From the NCBI RefSeq assembly GCF_006716315.1, contig NZ_VFOV01000001.1, positions 1,594,501 to 1,658,500 of the forward strand: a stretch of DNA of 64,000 nucleotides. The letters are read 5' to 3'. Made by a program: the position numbers and the translations under genes. Every line of letters begins with the position of its first letter. Positions within the stretch are counted from its first letter, which is position 1. Of the stretch, positions 25,465-32,924 are shown in pieces. Under the pieces are notes generated by a model that saw only the letters and a program-made list of their open reading frames with translations, did not search any database and had not been told where the DNA came from. Source of the stretch: Nocardioides albertanoniae (GTDB taxonomy: Bacteria > Actinomycetota > Actinomycetes > Propionibacteriales > Nocardioidaceae).

Positions 25465-26901
25465 ATGGACGAGCATCCCCCGATCGCCGGCCGCTACCGG
25501 CTCCTCGACCTGCTCGGCACCGGTGGCATGGGCGAGGTCTGGCGGGCGCGCGACACGGTGCTCGACCGTGACGTCGCCGTGAAGCTGCTGCGCGACGTCG
25601 ACGACCCCACGATGGCCGAGCGGTTCCGCCGGGAGTCGCTCTCGACCGCCCGGGTCGTGCACGACGACGTGGTCAACATCTTCGATGCCGGCAGCGACGA
25701 CAACGACGTCTTCCTGGTGATGGAGCTGCTGCCCGGCCCGACGCTGGGCGAGGCGCTGACCCAGCGGGGAGCGATGCCGGTCGACATGGCTGTCGAATAC
25801 ACCCGTCAGGTCTCGGCCGCGCTCGCCGCCGCACACCGGGCCGGTGTCGTGCACCGTGACATCAAGCCGGCCAACCTCATGTTCGACGGTGACGGCCGGC
25901 TGACCGTGCTCGACTTCGGCATCTCGTACGCCATGACCGGCACCGACCCCGGGCTCACCCAGACCGGCCACGTGATCGGCAGCCCGTCCTACCTCTCTCC
26001 CGAGCAGGCCGCGGGAGACCCCGTCGGGCCGCCGGCCGACGTCTACTCGCTGGGCTGCGTGCTCTTCGAGATGCTCACCGGCAAGGTGCCCTACACGGCT
26101 CCGCACCCGGTCAAGATCCTGCACATGCACCTCAGCGATCCGGTGCCGCGCATCACCGACTTTTGGGCCGTACCCGAGCCGATGGCGCGACTGGTCACCC
26201 GGATGCTCGACAAGAACCCGGCCGCGCGACCGTCGATGGAGCAGGTCGGGCACGAGCTCGGCTACGTGCTCGGTGGCACCGACCCCGACGCCACCGATCT
26301 GCTGGCCGGTCAGGCGCCTCGTCCGACCCAGGCGGCGCCGCAGCGTCCGCTCGACGAGCCGATGGCGCTGGCCGGCTCGCGCACCGGCGTCCTGCCCGGC
26401 CCCGTGGCCCCGCCGCCCACCGGCCCGCGGCCGGGCTCGATGCGTCGCTTCCCCGTCAACCGGCTCCTCGGCGCCGCGGCGATCGTGATCGCATGCGTCT
26501 TCGCAGCCTCGTGGCTGGCCAGCTATGAACCCGCCCCGGCCCAGGCCGACCAGCCGTCGCAGAGCGAGCCCGACACCTCGGACGACTCCAACACCTCCGA
26601 CAACGACGCCGCCGACGACAACAGCGGCGACGACGGCAACGGCGAGGAGTCGGACAACAAGACCCTCAACCGCCTCGACCGGCTCGACCGCTGGCGCGAG
26701 AACCTCGAAGACTGGAACATCATCGACGCAGGCCAGTCCGAGGAATGGGAAGACCAGATCGAACAGATCCGCGACCTGGTCGAGAAGGGCGAGAGCGCCA
26801 AGCGCGAGATGCGACAGCTCCGCGACGAGTTCGACCGTGTCGGCGGGGGAGAAGGCAAGGACGGCGAGAAGATCATCGACAAGCTTCTCGAAGGTCGCTG
26901 A
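25465..26901 (+). CDS. Receptor-type serine/threonine protein kinase
   Basis: 478 residues. Hanks-type kinase domain (~10-270): G-loop GTGGMGEVW, Lys40, HRDIKPAN (Asp132), DFG 150-152, and an activation loop with several Thr. A proline-rich linker leads to one TM helix (~333-353). The outside part is a very acidic Ser/Asp/Asn segment (~365-398) and a charged coiled-coil region (~400-478); no PASTA repeats. The start eight bases after the serpin stop and a CATAAT box (25452-25457) allow both co-transcription and an own promoter. Confidence 0.93.
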   Translation: MDEHPPIAGRYRLLDLLGTGGMGEVWRARDTVLDRDVAVKLLRDVDDPTMAERFRRESLSTARVVHDDVVNIFDAGSDDNDVFLVMELLPGPTLGEALTQRGAMPVDMAVEYTRQVSAALAAAHRAGVVHRDIKPANLMFDGDGRLTVLDFGISYAMTGTDPGLTQTGHVIGSPSYLSPEQAAGDPVGPPADVYSLGCVLFEMLTGKVPYTAPHPVKILHMHLSDPVPRITDFWAVPEPMARLVTRMLDKNPAARPSMEQVGHELGYVLGGTDPDATDLLAGQAPRPTQAAPQRPLDEPMALAGSRTGVLPGPVAPPPTGPRPGSMRRFPVNRLLGAAAIVIACVFAASWLASYEPAPAQADQPSQSEPDTSDDSNTSDNDAADDNSGDDGNGEESDNKTLNRLDRLDRWRENLEDWNIIDAGQSEEWEDQIEQIRDLVEKGESAKREMRQLRDEFDRVGGGEGKDGEKIIDKLLEGR

Positions 26902-26954
26902 CGTACGTCGGGTCTTGGTCGGTTGCGCTCGCTGCTGTTGTTGCGTGGTCGGTG

Positions 26955-27118
26955 TTTGCCGCCGACCCGTACGCAGAGGGTGTTTCACACCGGCACCCGG
27001 AGTAAAGGACGGCCTACGGCCTACGGCCGCCGGCTCCGCCGGTCGCCATCGGCGATCCTTGACACCGGGCACCGTCGAGAATTTTGGATGTGTATCGGGT
27101 CGGCGGCAGGGGTCTGGT
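26955..27118. repeat. Left inverted repeat of HNH element copy 2
   Basis: Counterpart of 3391-3542, pairing with 28641-28800. The central hairpin region (27007-27058) contains a duplicated GGCCTAC, and the right side of its stem is mutated, so the fold is weaker than in copy 1. Together with 27119-27243 it fills the gap between the kinase and the HNH gene; no gene is seen in this gap. Confidence 0.75.
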
Positions 27119-27210
27119 ACGGCACATTTGGGTTGGGTGCCGGGCTGAGGATGGGGGCAGGTCTAGCTGCCCGCAGGGGTGGTCGCGGGGCGCTGTACTA
27201 GACGATGACG

Positions 27211-27230
27211 CTTTGTGAATCGTTCACAAG
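27211..27230 (-). terminator. Hairpin after HNH gene copy 2
   Basis: CTTTGTGAA-TCG-TTCACAAG, the same hairpin as at 3638-3658 with one base missing, 13 bases beyond the HNH stop. Confidence 0.5.
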
Positions 27231-27243
27231 GGGAATGCCTGGC

Positions 27244-28518
27244 TCAGGGGCGTCGAGTGAACCGGATCGTCCCGTCCGGCAGTCGCTCATGGATGAAACC
27301 TGGTGCGTGCGCCAGCCGATGGTGATGAGGGCACAGCAGTACGCCGTCTTTGAGGTCGGTCTTCCCGCCGAGTGACCATGGTTCGAGGTGGTGGGCGTCG
27401 CACCACTCTGGTGGCATGTCGCAGCCGTCGGCTTGGCAGCATTTCTGCTGGAGCCGGAGTGCTTTGCGTTGGATCGGTTGGAAGAAGCGGCTGGATCGGC
27501 CTGCGTCGAGGACTTGGCCGTCGGTGCCCAGGACCCAGGGGATGATCGTGGCGTTGCAGGCCATCTTCCGTGCCTCGGCTGCTGAGATGGTGGTCCCGTT
27601 GGTCTCGTCGTAGCCGAGGATGGCGGTGCCGAGCTCCTTGCGGAGTTCGTCGAGCGAGATGACCACGTTGACGGTCGTCGCGTCGCCGCCGTGTCGGGGC
27701 AGGGCGTCGGGGTCGATGGTCTCGAGCAGTCGGGCGAAGCCTTGGCCCATGAGTCGCTCCCAGGGCGGCAACGGAGTGCCCTTCTCGACGAGCTGCTGCT
27801 TACGGGGCTGGGCCCAGGCCTCGACGTGGGTCTTGAAACGCACCCCCATCGCGACCGGCAACACACCGTCGAATCCAACCGTGCCGTCGTGGTTGTCCCA
27901 GATCCGCAGTGCGGTCTTCTGCTCAGCTCGTTCTTCCTCGGCCAACAGGGCCTTGGCTTCGGCATCTTCGAACCGGGCCGGGTCGATCTCGACCAGGATC
28001 CGCTTCCCAACGATCCGAAGTTCGTTGGCGGTCAGCCGGGTCGCGTAGTCGACCAACAACTTCTCCGCGAGCAGCAGGTCTTCCGCACTTGCGACGGGGT
28101 TGGTCTCGATCGCGTCGAGGGCTTTGGTGATCACTCGCGCCTTGGTTGCGGAGACGACACCTTCTGCTAGGCCGGCTGCTAGCAGCTCGTGCTTGGTCAC
28201 GGCGGCCGCGAGTTTCAGCTGCGTACGAGCCACGCCTTTGTCGACGAACAGCTCCGCACGCATCCACGCAGACGCATCCTTGTCACCGGTCTCCTCGGCG
28301 ATATCGCCAGCCGTCGCGAGCACCCGTAGTTCGAGTGCAGCCTGCTGTGCCTTGAGGGTCTCGAGCCGCGCGAGGACGTCCTTCTTCTGACTGGTACGCC
28401 AGTAGGCAGGGTCCATCGCAAGTAGCTCACCGAGAGAGGTTTCGATGCCAGCGAGAGCGGTCGCAACCGGGTCACGAGGGCTGGTGCCCCAGTGGTCGAC
28501 GTGGTTCTCGACGCTCAT
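27244..28518 (-). CDS. DUF222 / HNH endonuclease protein (13E12 repeat family), copy 2
   Basis: 424 residues, the same length and domain order as 3672-4946: DUF222, then HNH with CDMPPEWCDAHH, GGKTDLKDG and LLCPHHHRLAH all intact. Ribosome site GAGAGGAGG before ATG 28518. About 30 substitutions from copy 1 are spread along the N-terminal half and last 30 residues; the middle (~190-340) is almost unchanged. Both copies being open argues for selection or recent spread. Confidence 0.9.
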   Translation of the reverse strand: MSVENHVDHWGTSPRDPVATALAGIETSLGELLAMDPAYWRTSQKKDVLARLETLKAQQAALELRVLATAGDIAEETGDKDASAWMRAELFVDKGVARTQLKLAAAVTKHELLAAGLAEGVVSATKARVITKALDAIETNPVASAEDLLLAEKLLVDYATRLTANELRIVGKRILVEIDPARFEDAEAKALLAEEERAEQKTALRIWDNHDGTVGFDGVLPVAMGVRFKTHVEAWAQPRKQQLVEKGTPLPPWERLMGQGFARLLETIDPDALPRHGGDATTVNVVISLDELRKELGTAILGYDETNGTTISAAEARKMACNATIIPWVLGTDGQVLDAGRSSRFFQPIQRKALRLQQKCCQADGCDMPPEWCDAHHLEPWSLGGKTDLKDGVLLCPHHHRLAHAPGFIHERLPDGTIRFTRRP

Positions 28519-28640
28519 TGCTGGCCTCCTCTCAAGGTGCCTTTGGATACCCTCTATATTACTCTTTACCGACCAGTAGATCCAGTTATTTTCGCAGGTC
28601 AAACCCTGTTTTGCGGCAGCGAACCAACAGCCACGCCTCC

Positions 28641-28800
28641 GGCCACACCGGTGCCGCCGCCCCGATAATCAGCCAAATCTTTTCTCGATCTGGCCCGGAG
28701 TCCAGGACCGCGAAGCGGCCGGCGTAGCCGGCGGCCGCAGGCCGTCCTTGACGCCGGGTGAGATCGAGAAGACCCTCACGTACGGGTCGGCGGCCCACAC
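28641..28800. repeat. Right inverted repeat of HNH element copy 2
   Basis: Almost identical to 5072-5230, including the 43-base hairpin (28705-28747). The 383-base gap 28519-28901 otherwise holds the HNH promoter region (28540-28600), the end motif and the short leader of the MFS gene. Confidence 0.8.
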
Positions 28801-28901
28801 CAACCAAAAGAAGAAACGATTCCGGCAGGGAGACCGAAAGACACCAACCACAAGCAAGAACCGATGCACAACCACCCCCACAAGGTGCAGACTTCGCGTC
28901 C

Positions 28902-30098
28902 ATGACCCGACTCCAGCTGGCCCGCAGTGCGGTGTTCGTCGCCTTCGCGATCCAGGGGCTGACGTTCGCCTCACTGATCACCCGCTTGGAGTCGATCCAG
29001 TCCAAGCTCGACCTCAGCGCGGCCGACGTGTTCGTCGTGCTCGGCACGACGACAGCAGTCGGAGCAGTCGGCAGCGTCGTGGCGGGCCACCTGGCCACCC
29101 GGATCGGCAGCGCGACGACGCTCTCGCTGATGCTCGCCGGGGCATCGGTGACGGCGGTCGCGCCGGCGTTCGCGCCGACGATGACGATCCTGCTGGTGCT
29201 GATCGGTGTCTACGGCTTCTTCCTTGGTGGTGTCGATGCCTCGATGAACATGCAGGGCACGGCCACGCAGGATGCGTACGCCCGGCCGTTGATGAACGGG
29301 TTCCATGCGATGTGGAGCGCGGCCGCGGTCGCAGGTGCGGTCTATGCAACCGTGACGATCGCCCTCGGCGTACCTCTGGGTCTCGACATGATCCCGATCG
29401 CGATCCTCGGGCTGGTCGCCAACGCCGGCACCTTCATCCTGCTGCTGCCGCCCGGGGCGGTCGACGCGGCGGAGCACCGCACCGACACCGCGCAGAGACC
29501 CAGGCCGCGGCTGCCATGGCTGCCGCTGCTCCTCGTCGCGGTGCCGACGTTCGCGATGTGGTTCATCGACTCGGCAGCCTCGGCATGGGGCGGCATCTAT
29601 GTCGTCGACGGCCTGGGGGCGATGGCGGCGGTGGCGCCCGCGATCTATGCGGCCTACCAGCTGGTGCTCCTGGCCGTACGCCTCCCCGGCGACCGCCTGG
29701 TGGCCCGGTTCGGGGCCGAGCGGGTGATCCGCACCGGCGGCGTCGTCGGCGTGGGGGCGCTGGTGCTGATCGTCGTGGCGCCGCACTGGAGCGTGGCGGC
29801 GATCGGGTTCGCGATCCTCGGTGGCAGCCTGGCGATGGTGCCGCCGCAGTCGTTCGTGGCGGCGGCGCACATCTCCCCGGACAACGCCGAGGAGGCGATC
29901 GCCCGGGTCAACCTGGCCAACTATGCGGGCTATCTGGCCGCGGCCTCCCTGATCGCCGCCGTGGCGGAGGTGTTCGGCGAACGCTCGATGTTCGTGATCC
30001 CCCTGGCCGTCGCCGTGCTCATCCCGGTCATGGCCCGCCGCTTCGCGACCCGGCCCGCGGTGGCGTACGAAGCCGAGGAGTTACCCCCTGTTTCTTGA
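28902..30098 (+). CDS. MFS transporter
   Basis: 398 residues, twelve hydrophobic segments in two halves. The loop 2-3 motif GHLATRIGSATTLS and the matching RLPGDRLVARFGAERVIR in the second half mark the major facilitator family; the overall pattern resembles YbjJ-type transporters. The ATG at 28902 starts directly at the first helix; longer in-frame extensions run into the HNH element arm. Substrate unknown. Its stop codon overlaps the furA operator. Confidence 0.88.
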   Translation: MTRLQLARSAVFVAFAIQGLTFASLITRLESIQSKLDLSAADVFVVLGTTTAVGAVGSVVAGHLATRIGSATTLSLMLAGASVTAVAPAFAPTMTILLVLIGVYGFFLGGVDASMNMQGTATQDAYARPLMNGFHAMWSAAAVAGAVYATVTIALGVPLGLDMIPIAILGLVANAGTFILLLPPGAVDAAEHRTDTAQRPRPRLPWLPLLLVAVPTFAMWFIDSAASAWGGIYVVDGLGAMAAVAPAIYAAYQLVLLAVRLPGDRLVARFGAERVIRTGGVVGVGALVLIVVAPHWSVAAIGFAILGGSLAMVPPQSFVAAAHISPDNAEEAIARVNLANYAGYLAAASLIAAVAEVFGERSMFVIPLAVAVLIPVMARRFATRPAVAYEAEELPPVS

Positions 30099-30123
30099 CT
30101 CATTCAAGAATTGGCGCAAGACT
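30092..30123 (+). promoter_or_regulatory. furA promoter and operator
   Basis: TTCTTGA-CTCAT-TCAAGAA (30092-30110), perfect 7-bp arms. It includes a -35 TTGACT (30095-30100); 17 bases on is AAGACT (30118-30123) as -10, and seven bases later the GTG of furA. The TTGACT..ATTC core is like the FurA site of mycobacteria. The operator overlaps the last codon of the MFS gene. Confidence 0.75.
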
Positions 30124-30130
30124 CTGACGC

Positions 30131-30562
30131 GTGGGGAACGAGACGTACGAAGAGCAGCTTCGCGGAGCCTCCCTACGCGTCACTCGACCCAGAGTGGCCG
30201 TGCTGGGGGCCGTCACCGAACATGCGCACGCCGACACCGAGACCATCCTCGGAGCGGTGCGCGAGCGGCTTCCTGACGTCTCCCACCAGGCCGTCTACGA
30301 CTCCTTGGCCGCCCTCTCGGCAGCCGGGATCGTACGCCGCCTCCAGCCGTCCGGCTCGGTAGCTCGTTATGAGACCCGGGTCGGGGACAACCACCACCAC
30401 GTGGTCTGCCGCTCCTGCGGGGCGATCGCCGACGTCGACTGCGCCGTCGGCGACGCGCCCTGCCTGACGGCATCGGACGACCACGGCTTCGTCGTCGACG
30501 AGGCCGAGGTCATCTATTGGGGCACCTGTCCGCAGTGTCAGGCCGCCCTCCGCAAGATCTGA
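30131..30562 (+). CDS. furA: Fur-family regulator upstream of katG
   Basis: 143 residues. The winged helix (~15-80, VSHQAVYDSLAALSAAGIVRRL) is followed by the dimer domain with HHHVVCRSCGA and two CxxC motifs (CRSC, CPQC) for structural zinc. FurA proteins repress themselves and katG and respond to peroxide or iron. The GTG start is leaderless by the promoter geometry above. katG follows after 56 bases, so both are one transcript. Confidence 0.93.
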   Translation: MGNETYEEQLRGASLRVTRPRVAVLGAVTEHAHADTETILGAVRERLPDVSHQAVYDSLAALSAAGIVRRLQPSGSVARYETRVGDNHHHVVCRSCGAIADVDCAVGDAPCLTASDDHGFVVDEAEVIYWGTCPQCQAALRKI

Positions 30563-30582
30563 GCAGCGCAAGATCTGAGCAG
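30551..30582. repeat. 16-bp tandem duplication at furA stop
   Basis: CGCAAGATCTGAGCAG occurs twice in a row (30551-30566, 30567-30582), followed by a partial third CGCAGCAAG. The first copy holds the furA stop codon, so the duplication leaves the protein unchanged and lengthens the furA-katG spacer. Confidence 0.9.
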
Positions 30583-30618
30583 CGCAGCAAGTGATCCAAC
30601 AACAAGGATTGGAACCAG

Positions 30619-32766
30619 ATGTCTGAAGAGTCCGTGAGCAAGTGCCCGGTCATGAATGCGGGCCGCGTTCACCCGACCGCCGGCAGCGCCAACCAGGAAT
30701 GGTGGCCCAACAAGCTCAACCTGAAGATCCTCGCCAAGGACGCGCCGGCGACCAACCCGCTGGGTAAGGACTTCGACTACGCGAAGGCTTTCGAGTCGCT
30801 CGACCTGCCTGCGGTCAAGGCCGATATCGCCGCGGTCCTCACCGACTCCAAGGACTGGTGGCCGGCTGACTTCGGCAGCTACGCCGGTCTCTTCGTCCGG
30901 ATGGCGTGGCACGCCGCCGGCACCTACCGCAGCCACGACGGCCGCGGTGGCGCCGGTCGCGGCCAGCAGCGCTTCGCGCCGCTCAACTCCTGGCCCGACA
31001 ACGTCTCCCTCGACAAGGCCCGCCGCCTGCTGTGGCCGGTCAAGAAGAAGTACGGCAAGAACCTCTCCTGGGCCGACCTGATCGTCCTGGCCGGCAACGT
31101 GGCCATGGAGGAGGGCGGCTTCAAGACCTTCGGCTTCTCCGGTGGCCGCGAGGACTCGTGGGAGTCCGACGACGACATCTACTGGGGTCCGGAGAAGGTC
31201 TGGCTCGACGACGAGCGCTACACCGGTGAGCGCGACCTCCAGGCGCCGCTCGCCGCGGTGCAGATGGGTCTGATCTACGTCAACCCGGAGGGCCCGAACG
31301 GCAACAGCGACCCGATGTCCTCCGCGGTCGACATCAAGGAGACCTTCCGCCGGATGGGCATGGACTCCGCCGAGACCGTCGCCCTGATCGCGGGCGGCCA
31401 CACCTTCGGCAAGACCCACGGTGCCCACCCCGACGACAAGCTCGGCGCCGACCCGGAGGCCGCTCCGCTGGAGAACCAGGGCCTGGGCTGGAAGAACGGT
31501 CACGGCACGGGTGTCGGCGCCGATGCGCTCACCTCGGGCCTGGAGGTCACCTGGACCTACCACCCGACCCGCTGGGACAACGAGTTCTTCCACATCCTCT
31601 ACGGCTACGAGTGGGAGCTCTTCGAGTCGCCCGCCGGCGCGAAGCAGTGGCGTCCGAAGAACGGCGGCGGCTCCGACATGGTTCCCGACGCCTTCGGTGA
31701 CGGCAAGCGCGAGCCGCGCATGCTCACCTCCGACCTGGCGCTGCGGGTCGACCCGGAGTTCGACGAGATCTCGCGTCGCTTCAAGGACGACCAGGAGGCC
31801 TTCGCCGACGCGTACGCCCGCGCCTGGTTCAAGCTGACCCACCGCGACATGGGCCCGAAGAGCCGCTACGTCGGCCCCGAGGTCCCGGCCGAGGACCTCG
31901 ACTGGCAGGACCCGCTGCCCGCCGAGGGCGGCAAGACCGACGCCGCGTCGATCGACGCCGCCAAGAAGGCGATCGCCGAGTCGGGTCTCTCCGTGCAGCA
32001 GCTGGTCTCCACCGCCTGGAAGGCGGCGGCCACGCACCGTACGTCCGACCACCGCGGTGGCGCCAACGGCGGCCGTATCCGCCTGGAGCCGCAGGTCTCC
32101 TGGAAGGTCAACCAGCCCGACGAGCTCAAGCCGGTGCTGGCCGAGCTCGAGAAGGTCGCGTCCGCGACCGGTGTCTCCTTCGCCGACGTGGTCGTCCTCG
32201 CCGGTGGTGTGGGTGTCGAGCAGGCCGCCAAGGCCGGCGGCTACGACGTGACGGTCCCGTTCACCCCGGGCCGTGTCGACGCCACCCAGGAGCAGACCTC
32301 GGAGGAGCAGTTCGCGTGGCTGGAGCCCGTCTCCGACGGCTTCCGCAACTACGACTCCGGGTTCGTCAACCTGCCCACCGAGTTCCTGTTCATCGACCGC
32401 GCCAACCTCCTGGGCCTCTCGGCCCCCGAGGCGACCGTGCTCGTCGGTGGTCTGCGCGTGATCGGCAACAACTGGGACGGCTCCGACCTCGGTGTCCTCA
32501 CCGAGAAGCCGGGCGCGCTGACCAACGACTTCTTCGCCAACCTGGTCGAGTGGCAGGAGTGGACCCCGTCCGACGACGAGCAGACCTACACCTCCTCCAA
32601 CGGCTGGAAGGCCTCGCGGGTCGACCTGGTCTTCGGCGCCAACTCCGAGCTGCGTGCCCTCTCCGAGCACTACGCCGGCGACGACGCCGCGGAGACGTTC
32701 GTCAGCGACTTCGTCTCGGCGTGGGTCAAGGTGATGGACAACGACCGCTTCGACCTGAAGCGCTGA
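30619..32766 (+). CDS. katG: Catalase-peroxidase
   Basis: Bifunctional haem enzyme removing hydrogen peroxide; 715 residues, usual length. Distal pocket Arg94-Met-Ala-Trp97-His98; the Tyr of [11 protein letters not shown] should form the Met-Tyr-Trp adduct; proximal His in [14 protein letters not shown]. The C-terminal half is the inactive second peroxidase domain. Cytoplasmic, co-transcribed with furA, which should derepress it under oxidative stress. Confidence 0.97.
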   Translation: MSEESVSKCPVMNAGRVHPTAGSANQEWWPNKLNLKILAKDAPATNPLGKDFDYAKAFESLDLPAVKADIAAVLTDSKDWWPADFGSYAGLFVRMAWHAAGTYRSHDGRGGAGRGQQRFAPLNSWPDNVSLDKARRLLWPVKKKYGKNLSWADLIVLAGNVAMEEGGFKTFGFSGGREDSWESDDDIYWGPEKVWLDDERYTGERDLQAPLAAVQMGLIYVNPEGPNGNSDPMSSAVDIKETFRRMGMDSAETVALIAGGHTFGKTHGAHPDDKLGADPEAAPLENQGLGWKNGHGTGVGADALTSGLEVTWTYHPTRWDNEFFHILYGYEWELFESPAGAKQWRPKNGGGSDMVPDAFGDGKREPRMLTSDLALRVDPEFDEISRRFKDDQEAFADAYARAWFKLTHRDMGPKSRYVGPEVPAEDLDWQDPLPAEGGKTDAASIDAAKKAIAESGLSVQQLVSTAWKAAATHRTSDHRGGANGGRIRLEPQVSWKVNQPDELKPVLAELEKVASATGVSFADVVVLAGGVGVEQAAKAGGYDVTVPFTPGRVDATQEQTSEEQFAWLEPVSDGFRNYDSGFVNLPTEFLFIDRANLLGLSAPEATVLVGGLRVIGNNWDGSDLGVLTEKPGALTNDFFANLVEWQEWTPSDDEQTYTSSNGWKASRVDLVFGANSELRALSEHYAGDDAAETFVSDFVSAWVKVMDNDRFDLKR

Positions 32767-32774
32767 TCTGAGGC

Positions 32775-32833
32775 GTACGCCGCGGCGTACCTCGTGAACC
32801 GGAGGCCGGTCCCGCAAGGGGTCGGCCTCCGGT
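32775..32833 (+). terminator. Palindrome plus hairpin after katG
   Basis: A perfect 16-bp palindrome GTACGCCGCGGCGTAC (32775-32790) is followed by a 10-bp stem ACCGGAGGCC (32798-32807) / GGCCTCCGGT (32824-32833) whose loop can pair GTCCC..GGGGT. There is no T-run, as is common for actinobacterial terminators. Confidence 0.65.
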
Positions 32834-32849
32834 CCCATACCCACCCCGG

Positions 32850-32891
32850 TAGGATCAACGGCCGCCGTCTCGGGTCCCTCGCCGGCGAGGG
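32850..32891 (+). promoter_or_regulatory. PBP upstream region with perfect palindrome
   Basis: A TAGGAT -10-like box (32850-32855) is followed by CCCTCGCCGGCGAGGG (32876-32891), a perfect 16-bp palindrome that would fall in the 5' UTR of the PBP gene. Role unknown. Confidence 0.4.
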
Positions 32892-32924
32892 GAGCGAACC
32901 AGCTGTCGACGTCAGGTGAGAGCA

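Larger units (their letters stand above)
26953..28833 (-). mobile_element. REP13E12-like element, copy 2
   Basis: Second copy of the unit at 3390-5263, same orientation and nearly the same length. Inverted repeats lie at 26955-27118 and 28641-28800, with the HNH gene between. The left arm has drifted more than the right: its hairpin carries an extra GGCCTAC unit and several changes. The end motif ATTCCGGCAGGGAGA recurs at 28819-28833. Confidence 0.75.
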
